50,006 bases of DNA from Sperchopsis tessellata (Eukaryota > Arthropoda > Insecta > Coleoptera > Hydrophilidae): assembly GCA_033557685.1 (NCBI GenBank), contig JAWQRN010000025.1, positions 1-50,006 on the forward strand. The letters run 5' to 3'. Numbering within the stretch: the first letter of the stretch is position 1; each line of letters starts with the position of its first letter. Under the pieces are notes generated by a model. It saw nothing but the letters and a program-made list of their open reading frames with translations. It was not told where the DNA came from and made no database searches. This document shows positions 26,217 to 38,200 of this stretch, piece after piece. The position numbers and the translations under genes were made by a program.

Positions 26217-29200
26217 GTTATCTCTTGAAAAACTTGAAGATATGCTACAAAGATTGTTACTGATAAGTATCGGTAGGGACTGAGGTTCATGCAATTCAAA
26301 TTGAATGTATGCAATTCATATTGTATACAATCGTTAATAAAAGAAGAGAGGCTAGATCGATTTAGTGTTGCTGTTTAAATGTAGCAATTAAAATTTCATT
26401 ATTTAATTTTAGAAACAGAAACGTGTTCAATATTTAGCATTTAAAAATTCTTACATAAACTGCAGAACGTATATTAAAATTGTGGGAATGGCACAGACGT
26501 AATCAATAAGGTCTTATTTTTTATTAATGGTATAGGCTTTCTGCTTCATGAGTTTATACACTTGTTACTGTTGTTGGTATTAAAACTTCTAAAAACTACA
26601 GCAGAGTTGATAAAGATACAATTATTTCCTAAGTACATCTATGGTAAACTACCAATATGTCAAATAATACTTACAGCATGTTGTTTTTCCAGCTCTCCAG
26701 TTTTTAAAGCATCTTTTACGTATTCTTCAAAATCATTTAAATTGATTGATTTCGAAAACTTCTTTTCTTCATTGACAGTAGGTTTCATTAATTTTGGTTT
26801 AGCAATCTAACAAAAAGATAAAAGATTATTGTATTTTATTTTAAATTTAAGAACAAAGATATGGGCATTATTATTTGATCAGTATCATGAATAATGATGC
26901 CATTGGATAAATAGTACTAGAAATTCATCACCATGCACCTTCTCATTCACTACTTGCAACCAAATGAAAATGGCGCAGGATACATTTTTCTAAATAAATC
27001 TAGTTGTCGTTATTAACGCTCACTAATTTTACATGTAAACAAAACAATATTTTGGAAGAAACTTATTTATAAATAACTATTTTGTAGAAATAACCATTTT
27101 ATACTATAATCTAAAATCACAGCTTGCCATATTAAAACTACAAACTCTAGAGTCATTTAAAATAATAAAACCAAAAACAATTATATACATTTTAAATTCA
27201 ATATTTTTAAATATTAATAGAATATAATATCAAAATTTAAATTGGAATGGCAAACTAAGTATGGGTTTTTATAAGGAATGATAGTTTAGTACCTCTCAAG
27301 TTTTGGCAGCTAGAACAATATACAGTTTTGCACTACAATCTTGGACTCTTTTTTATTTAATTCTCCATACACAATTTTAATTTAAAATCTGAACGTAATT
27401 ATAATTCTGTGTGTTGGCCTTAGTTTTTGCCGACGTTTCGTCCACTGTTGTAGGGGACATTATCAAGACATGTAGCTCTTAAAAGTGCTAATTATAGATT
27501 GCCATGTAGCTCTCAAAAGTGCTAGATATAGGTGTCGACCTGCTCTTCATCTAGCACTTTTCAGAGATACATGTCAATCTATAATTAGCACATTTAAGAG
27601 CTACATATCTTGATAATGTCCCCTGCAACGATGAACGAAACATCAGCAAAATAAATGCCAACATTATCTCCCGGAAAACCTTAATTTTACTTACATATCA
27701 CAAACAAAATCTAAGAACAACAATAAAGTTAAGAAATAATATGTAAATTTATCTCTATATTATCAGCGTAACACAAATAAAAAAACGGTAGAAATCGGAT
27801 ACATACTACTATTCAGTATGTTCTATCATACATTCATCAACCTTTTGAACTATGTCTAGTTCTTCACTAAGGTCTAAAAGTAAGAACAAAAGGAAAAATC
27901 AGGACACAAAAGGGATTATAAAATGGAAGACCGCTTACCTCTAAATTGAAACATTTTTCATTTTTCAAGGGATGAAATAAATGATGATTATCAAAGATTT
28001 TTTGTTGGTTAAAAAAAAAATAATAGCGTTCCAACAAACTTTACAGCGTCGAATTGTATTCATCATATAATTACTATACTACATGTGCAGTGGAGTTATT
28101 ATTGTTATTCTTTTTGATTTTGGTTGTTTACATGGTGTGAAGCGTGTAGTGTACATATCAATGTTTGTGTGGTTGACAAAAAGATATGTTGTACATCAAC
28201 CCTATTGGTTTTAATTGTATTGATTTCTTAATGTCTGTTGGAATGTAATTGCTTCATATTGTATCAACATAGAATGTACATTGATAATGAGCATTTATTT
28301 CTTCCTTTGTAACAAGGCAAATTGTTCAATTCTGATTTTTACTTCTGTTCTTACGTTTTATATCCTGGATGAAGAATTAGACAATGTTCGAAAAGTTGGT
28401 GAATATATAAAAGAACATACTTAGTAGAAATATGTACATTTGATCTCTGCCTTTTATCAACTGTGTTACCTTGATAAAACAGAGATAAATTTATATTGTT
28501 TCTCTTAATGTTATAATTTGTCAAGAAATACTTACTGGTATTTTTGGTTTTGTAGCAACTGAGGGGGCTTTTTGAATTTCACTTGGTCCTGTTGATGCCA
28601 ATGGAATAATATCTGGACTATGATTATCTATAAATATTTAAAATTGTGTATTAGATGCAACGAAGGTAATGTTAAGAATCGTGTTTTGGAAAGGTCCAAA
28701 CCGTCCGATTCCAATTTGAACAAAGATGAATTAAATGCCCTCACGGAACTCAAAAGAAATGAGTTGATTTTAGTAATTTCAACAGGTGAAGGCTATAATT
28801 GTCATGGATAGTCAGATGTATGCTACCAAGATTCTAGATCTTCTGCATGTTTACACGCATAAACATCTAACCTCTAACCCTACATCGAAAATAGAGCTAT
28901 TGGGCATCAATGTCTTCAAAAGATCTACCCTTGCACCACAAGAGCAGAAGAAGATTCCCCAAGATTCTCCAATCCTTCCTTTATATGGTCTACCTAATAT
29001 AAATAGACCTTTGATACATCTTCAATCGATTGTTAGTACTGCTCATTTTCTGGAATAAGTATTTAATATAAGACTAGCTTTAACAGATTTGATGGTTATC
29101 TTCAATAATGAGTCCTTTTTCACTAGTACACCTGTCAATGATGTAATTAGGCACATCTCAAGTTATTGCAGCGCTGACAGAAATTTGTCTGTGGTCCATT

Positions 29201-32200
29201 TATTTCCGATTTTGGGACCATTTCAACAAAAAAACTTCTGGAGCTGCTATAGGTTCCATGTTGTCCTCTGTTATTGCCAATACTTTTATGAAGGCATTTG
29301 AACAATTCGCTATCGTCCTCTAATATAAAATGCATTTGCTGGTTCCGTTAAGTGGATGACAAATTTGATATATGGTTAATGGAACTAGATGCGTTCTTCA
29401 ATCATATAAATTCATTTTATGATGTTAATTGAGTTATCAGGCTCCATTTCTTAAATGTATTTTTAAAAGTAAATCCGATGGTTCATTTCTTCATTCTGTT
29501 TATCGGAAGTTCACCCATACCAATAGATATTTGCACGTATTGTCACATCATCACTCTTGTCAAAAAATATTTGTTATTAATTCGCTCGATTAGCAAACTT
29601 TCAAGTTGAGCGACACAACTATACTTTTTCAGAAGTTACTTTCAGCCACCGATAATTCAATGGATATAATTTGTCAGAATTTCAAACAATCAATAAGTTT
29701 TTTCAAGAATCCACCTATGGCTGCCAGAAAATTCTTCTGAGGTGAAAGCAACATCTCTTCTACCATTCGTCAAAGATTCTATTGACAAAATCGCCCACAT
29801 TCTAACATAATTTGACATCAAAATGGTCTGTCTAATTCAAGACACAAACACAATACAAAAAATGTAAAGTTTATGAACACTGTACCCATTTGGTCATTTT
29901 ACTCCATCAGTTGTGGCTGAATATAGTCATGCAACAGGTCATACTATCACGTTGCCTTGGTTTGAGAGTTTTCGCATTTACCCACAAAATTTAGAGAACC
30001 AATTGAGGTGTATTATCACCCCAACCATATTAATAGGGGCTTGGAGGCCCCCTTGACTTGTTTTTGTCCTCCTACACTCGATTGTAAACATCCCAATGAA
30101 ACTGCGTCATCTTAGTGCACATCTCCTCCAGTTCTTGTCTATATAAGCATGATCTGGCCGGGTCTAAATCAGTGTGTTGAGTGTATTTGTGAAGTGACAT
30201 CACTTTCTTTGAAAATGTGGACAAAACATCGGCACGGTTTCCACCCGGAAAAACCATCTATATAGTAGATTCTTGTTAGTTAAGGAATTACACATATTAA
30301 ACATTATACAATGGTTTAAAGATGTACAATCAAAAATCATGATAGGGATTATGAAATAAAATCGTTAGATTAGTTACAATAAAGCAGTTGTTTGTTACGT
30401 CATATTTGCAAAGTTTACTCTTCTCAAAATTGTAATTATTTGGAAAATTCACAATGTATGCATAGACAAACATTTTTGGTATTTGGTATATAAATTTTGA
30501 AACAGAAATGCTTGACAAGCAATGAAAGATTGCCGGAGTAGAGTTCCAAATAGATATCTACCTGTCCTTTTATCATTTTGCTATTTTTGAGAATCAAGTT
30601 ACCTCGTTCCATAAAATGCTATTTGTTCTTATAAAGTGACTACTTGAAATGAAGAAAATGTTATGAATTTTGTTTCTGACAATCTTGCAACCAGTATTCA
30701 ACATATAGAAATATATAACCCAAATATCCAAAAATGTTGTGTGAGTACTAAATTATGAAATGTCACATTCATATCTTGGTTAAACTATACAAGCATTTCA
30801 TTGAGCCTGAAAATTCTCTGCAACGAATTTACTTTTACTAATGGGTACTTTCGCAACATGCTCAAAACATTGTTTTTATTTACATATTTTAAGATCTGAT
30901 AAAACCAATGAATTAATGAACATTGTGTGGTTGTTACAAAGCCTAAATTCTAATCGATAATATAAATTTCATGAACATCTCAGATTCAATATTTCTTTTT
31001 TAACAATAATTATCTATTAAATGTAAAAGACTTCCACGGTTATTATCTGTATGAAACCGTGTAGAGGCTCTGACACTTATCAGAGCCTCTACACGGTTTC
31101 CACCCGGAAACAATATTCATACAAATAATTATCTACCTCTGCAGGTGATAAATGATCTCTTGAAACTAAATATGTTTAACCAATTCTTTTATGCAATCTT
31201 TTTTGATTTAATCGACATGTACCGCTTAATATCGTACAGAATATGTATACAACTTCTTTAGTAATTGATTGGATAATTGAAATTTTCCAAAACAAATAGA
31301 TCAGCAATGGAGGTCAAATATTCAGACCACCATGATTTCTGTATTTAAATCCATTAGTTTTTATGTGTGGAAACACATAAAGCAACCTGTGTATTAGGTT
31401 GAAATTACTACTCATTGGCAGTTACTAGAAATGTTTTAGGATGCAGCAAATCACATAAGATGTAATTCAAATCATGTTAAAGATCTTCGGTTCATCAACT
31501 TTATATTATTTATTATAATTTTCAAACAATTTTATGTATGATAATTGTTATGAATACATCATTATCATCAAGCGACTATTTGCATCCATTGTTGGACATA
31601 GGTTTCCCATAATTTTCTCCATCCTTGCTGAATTTGCGTTATCTCCATCCAATTGGTTCTGATTCATTTAATATCATCGGTCCATCTGGGTGGATGACCA
31701 CTACTACGCTAGGCATCTCTTCGTGGCATGCACTGGAGTATTTTCTTCGTCTAATGATTATCCAAATATTTCATCACATGACAAGCCCAATTCTATTTTA
31801 GAGTTATGATACATTCAACAACATCCGTCTCTCCGGTCATTTTTCTTATTCTGTTATTAGGGATCCTGCCTCTAAGAGAGGTGCCCAACATCGACCTCAA
31901 TTAAAGTGTGATACATTATTAAACTGTTTTATCTCTTTAACTAAGACGAATCAGACCTATTTTTAAACAAATTCTTTTTCGTAGAATTTCATCAGCTTTC
32001 ATCTATACAAGTTTATCATAGAGCTAATAAATCACTCTGAATATACAGGTGATACAATTGATTTGCTAGAGAGTTGGTTAACTGGGTAATATTAAGCATA
32101 ATTTTATAAGCGGCATAATGCTGTCACTAAATTTGAAATGTTTAAATAAAATTTGTTGTAAATTTAGTGGAAAATAATACAATATAAAAAAGAATATAAT

Positions 32201-35200
32201 TTTATACGTCATTCCGTTTTTTAAAAATAATCAGTTACTATTTGTTTTAAATATAAACCATAATGGCCTTTTTAGTTCATGTATTTTTTCCTGGTTACAA
32301 TTATATAAGAATTGTTATGGTTTATCAATACATTTCTCAGATTCATTTGTAAACTTATATTTTTAAAATAATCAATTAAAAATAAAAATAAAAGACCAAG
32401 TTTATCAAATAATTTGTTTCTCATCTCTCAATAAACGTTATTCTTTACTTAATTAATTGACAGGTTATTTTTACTTTACTTAATTAATTAGGTCGTATTT
32501 TTTGAATTACGATAGTAATTTAAGTTTTAATCTTTTTTTTGCACACCAAAGAGATGCAATAAGTAGTGGGTTAGAAAACAAGAATCAATGAAGTATTCAA
32601 ATTCTTTCATTATTTTAAAATTATAATTTTTTTCTTAATAAAAGCACATTTAATTGTAATGTGTAATATATACAAAACAATGCATCTGGCACATAGTTTC
32701 ACTTCTGGCATATTTATTTGCATCATAGGTTGTTTCCTGTAAATACACATAATTTTTGTACTGCAACATACATTAATGTAAATAAACAAGCAGTTGTCTC
32801 CGACCGGTATTTCGATGACATCCTGACAATGCTGAAGAACAATAATATTGACATAACATGTACAGATTTCTGTCGTTGCGTGCTGAATTTGTAAATACTC
32901 GCAAACTGATGATAGGTATGACTCTTGGAACATTGCATGAATGTAAGTGTGTCTGTATTGTCAGGTGGATAAGTGTTTGCTTCAATAATGTTTAGGCGAC
33001 CAAATTGGTTTAAAGTTTTCATATTGTCTTGCTTCTTATCGTCCCTTTACTGCCTCTGAGGCCAATCCTCCCAGATCTCTCCAGCACCCATAGGGGGCGG
33101 AAACGCAAAATTAGAGAAATTTTGCACTATATGATGCATTAGTTCACTAATTACTTCTTTTGAAACTTCTTTATTCTGCTGCAGTATTTGTTCATTGTCA
33201 TCGTTTTTAAATGTGCGAGACGTTACATGTACAACGTAAAGTTTCTTTTAAATAATGCCATAAATAATGATTTAATAGTGTAATATCTGGAGACCTGGTA
33301 GGCCATCGAATATATCCATTGTTACTTATCCACTGATCTGGAGATGTTTTTTGCGAGGAGGAGCTTCATCTTGGTGATTCCTTAGCATACTTCTCGAGGA
33401 ATATCTTCTAAAAGTTTTAGTAAATCATTCTGTTGAAAATTATTTTAGAAATTGACCACTAACATCCAGTGCGGATTTTCTGCGGCTCAGTATTGACAAC
33501 CTATACAAATCATTATTGTAAAAGTGGTTTTGCGTCTTTTATATGGCCATATTTAACATTGTTTTAATTATTCTTTGATCTGACGAGTACGAAATATCAC
33601 TTTCTCGAGATTAGAATCTGAAATATTTGGGCCAACAATTTATTGGTCGATAACTTTTTATTCTTAGTTCTCATGTTTTGACGAATGATTTAATTTCTCG
33701 TACTCATTTTTAAATCTTACAAATATTTTATTACTTGGTGTATGTCTCTCAGGAAACCGTTCATGGTATAAATGTTTAGCTGCTTAACTTTTTTGACACT
33801 TTCTTGTTTAGCCTAAAGGTTTTTAATGTTAATATCATGAATCATTGACATATATGATTTATTACAATTCTTTATATGCCAGCACCTACATCATTCGGGC
33901 TTATGTGTGTGAGTATAAAATTACTTACCTAAACGATTCATGCGGAATATTGGAGGCCAAACTACTTTCCCTTGCTTTTTTCTGTAAATCACAAGATACA
34001 CTTAGTATAAATATAATTTTATAGAGGCATGTCTATAAGATGTAAGAAAAATTTGTCATTTATATGCCAAACTGTAGATACGTCTGTGAGGTGATATGAG
34101 GTTAATTGGGATTTGAGTGGGTTTTCGTTGATAAAATGATATTAAGCTGGAACATCACAGTGTACTAAATGCTCATAGAAAAGAGGAGCTAAAAAGCAAT
34201 TATTGAAGGATGGCTTCTCTACATGAGGAAAATGCACCATATTATTTTCAAGCAGTATATTTGTATAAACTCTTTCAAATGTTTCACCAAACTACTGGCA
34301 AATCATGGAGAAGCAAAAAATTGAAAATCTGGCACTACAACATTGGTTTTAAATACAGAAAAATGTATTGGCTGATAGGGAGAAACTGCTCACTATCAAT
34401 ATATATCAAGCTATTACTTTATAAGCAAATATTGAAACCAGTCTCGACATATGGAATCCAAGTATCGGGCTGCACCAAAAAAAGTAAGAGATCATACAAC
34501 GAATCCAGAATAACGTGCTAGGAGAATCGTGGTACATCAGAAACAATGACCTCCACAGGGACCTGAAAGTGGAACCGGTGGCTTGCAAAGTGCATAAATT
34601 TGTAAGAAAATATGAGGAAAGGCTTCACAACCATGAAAATATTGAAGCTATCAAGCTAATAATAGGAACAGAGGAAAAAACCTTTTGAGTTGGTTTAAGT
34701 GATAGTGTTGGCAATTAGTGTCAACATTTTCACTAATATGAAAAACAGAGGCAGTACTGATGTCCAGTGCACAAGAAAAATGTGCTCAAAACAATTCACC
34801 GAAAACTGAGAGTCATCAATGGGTGAACTCTTAGATGTCAGAACAGCTAGTATTCTAGGTTAGAATAAAATTGCTTATTAGTCTATAAGATTAGTTTGCA
34901 ATTGTGTAGGGGATTATATAGTACCTAATTAAAAAAAAGTATTATTTTAAAGCAGTATATTTGTCTAAACACTTTCAAATGTTTTGCCAAACTACTGGCA
35001 AACCGTGGAGACTCAAGCTTAAGAGATACAGCAAAAAATTGAAAATCTGGTACTACAACATTGGCCTATGAAGGTTTATGTTATTGCTAATGAATTCAGT
35101 ATATCGGAAACAAATGTTCTGATAATTTTACAGAACGATTTGGGCAGGAAAATGTTTGAATGGTGGTTATCCACCGCCAAATAAGGGAAAATACAATTTT

Positions 35201-38200
35201 TAGGAAAAAAAAGATGGCAAAAGTTTTCTGGGATGCTGTAGGTGTATTGTTTTTCGAATATATGCATAGGGAGTATATTATAAATGGAAAAGCTTTTGGT
35301 GGATGGGGATTGAGTTCATTAGGGCTATCCATTAACTAAATATAGTAAAACACAATTTTCAGGAAATTAACTGATATCAAGAATTTTCTCGAATGCTGAA
35401 AGACTTTTGCTTACAGAATATATGCTACTCTAAGTGAAACAGTTTCAGGAAATACAACTGAAAAATGAAAAACTGCTTTGGAGGAAAAAGTTGCAATTAT
35501 TGTGGCACATAAAGTGTAGCAAACAATCAATGACTGTTGGATCATAGGTCTGCCAGTCCAATTAGAATTTTTAAATAAAAATACCTCATAAAAATCATTT
35601 TTTTTGGTTCTTGGTTTCCACATGGTTGTGTACATTGTGTGGTTGTGATATGTGGACTGCCCAGGGGTATAGGCCATGGATATGTAAATCTTATTGTATT
35701 GGGTATTGCAGCATTAGTTGGACAATAATAGCTAATATTCCTAGATATTACGTGATAATTCAATAATAATATTATAATTAGATGTTATATTTTTATTTTT
35801 TCTTAACATTAATTACTCAAAGCCAGTATCGTCCCACTAGAAGGTACTGGTCAGTATCACACAGTCACACAGGTTACAGAATATTCATCCCAAAATATAC
35901 ATTTGATAGACCAAACAAGATTGGTATAATGTAATTATACATAATGATAAATGCATTTATTAAAGAGACACAGCAGGTAGAAAGAAAATCAACATGTCCG
36001 TTGAATCTGTAGAGCAGTGATACAATCGTTGAATATGGTCTAGTTTAAATATTGAAATATTGAGTAGAATATGAATATTAGGAAGGTGACCAAAATTGTT
36101 TTTACTATTGGAAAAAGGGGGATCATGAAAATTATGATTTATAAATATGACAATATTAAAAAGATAAAGGAGATATTAATGAAAGCTAGCAGAAGTTAAT
36201 ATAATTGTACTCAAGAATTGTACAAGAGTGTGAACAAATAACCACACAAAAATAAAAGAAAGGTAGCCATTGGTCAACTGGAGAAGAATAAGTACAGTTA
36301 TTAAAGGAGGAGCTGGTAATAATATATATAGGGACACACAATCTAAAGAACTTATTACCGGTGGGATATTATTGCTAATTATCAGAAAAAATAATTATGA
36401 TTGATTACTAATACAGAGTGGGGAGTCCAAAATAGGAGTTTTACAGTTGAGCAAATAGGCATTCGATGAGAGGCCTTCTATGAGCTAAACTGTCTGTATA
36501 TATGAAATGCTTGAAGAAAATTGCATTTTTGTAGGTTGGGTTCCATGTTTAGGACTTGTGCATTATCAAAATCCATCTGGTGTGAGGTATTGAATACATG
36601 ATAGGCCTAAAGTATATATATATCGGGTCGATATTTGAATGGCTCTTGTGTAGGGCCAGCCGTTTACGTTTTGGTTTAATATGGCCTATATAGCACCTAT
36701 TACAACACAAGGCATCTTTTTAAGTATAATGAACTAATCTTGAGGAGATTGTAGTTAGCTATTGCATGGTCTGAGTCTTGCATGAGTTTAAGAATTTTAT
36801 TATTAATTTCCCGTTTGAACGGAATCCCACGATATCTGATTGTAGGGGTATTCTGAGTATCCGAAACTTGAGGTGATTGTTGTTATACCACCACCGAAGA
36901 CAATAATACTCATGTATAAAGGAAAGATCAGTTTGGAGACCAAAGGGGGTGAGTAACCATTCCACAACAAGATGTCGAATAACTTTTTCAAATTTTTTTA
37001 TCAATTAAGCTGGTGTGAAATCTTGTAAAACCCAAAATCCGTACTTACAAGATATTGTAGACTAGCTTAATTGATTCAAATTTGAAAAGCGAATAGACAT
37101 CTTATTGTTTGAAGGTTACCCACCCCCTTGGTCCCCAAATTGCTCTTTCCATCAGATATGAGTAGTGTTGTATCGTCGGTGGTGGTGTAGCAAAAATTAC
37201 AACTTTCAGGTACTCAGAATATTTTAATTATGATAGAAATACGTAAGTTTTTCAAAAATTGCTCAAAGATATATGTTGGTCAAAGGAGCATTAATATTGA
37301 GAACTAATGACGATAAATCTGATAATCTCTTAAAACCACATAGCACGGCATTAGTACAACACATTTTATATGTTTTATATTATAATATTAAAAAATACTT
37401 TTATGTATTAAAACCATAACCTTAAAATTATATCTACATATGTGTGACTGCGTGTGTGTGCATGTGTGTCATTTAATTTATTACAATAATGATAATACAA
37501 ATTTATACAAAAATGGTAAATATGTATTTCACTTATGAATATTGTTTCCGGTTGGAAATCATGCAGAAGCTTTAATAAGTGTACTTATTGGAGCCTTTAC
37601 ACCAACTGGAAAAAAATATTAATATAGATAATAACCGTGGAAGTCTATTACATTTAATATGTATCTCACTTAATTATTATGAAACTTCTGTAATTTTATG
37701 ATAGTTGATTTAATTTAATAATAAATTGGAGAGATATATTTGAACAGTGTTTCCGACGTTTTGTCCACTGTTACTTTAACGAATGAACTCAACACAGTGA
37801 ACAGGACTCGGTCGGGACATGATTATATAGGCAAGAACTGGAGTGGGAATTGCACATGGTGGTGCAGTTCTATTTAGAACGTTAATTTCAACTGTAGGAG
37901 GGCAGGAGGTCCTCCAAGCAAATGAAAGTTGAAAACCTTTGTCCCTATTAATGTTATTAGAGTGATTATAAATCTCAATGGCTTCTTTGAATTTCCTGGG
38001 GAACTACGAAGGCTCTCGAGCTAAGATATTGGTATCTTCATGGATTTATGATTGATGAATATGATCAAGACCAGTACATCTTTTGAAGTCTAACATCTGC
38101 AAAATAATCCTTTTTTCGGATGATATACAAACAATTTAGACTTGTGAGACAAGCAAATTTCCAGATTAAGTATGGCTTTAATGTCTAGCTTGGCAGACTG

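Noticed and set aside
25974..26314. Long minus-strand frames rich in Tyr-Ile across 26150-26217
   Set aside because: They are translations of the TA microsatellite.
26562..26810. 82-codon plus frame
   Set aside because: Shadow of the minus-strand RPTP exon 26675-26806.
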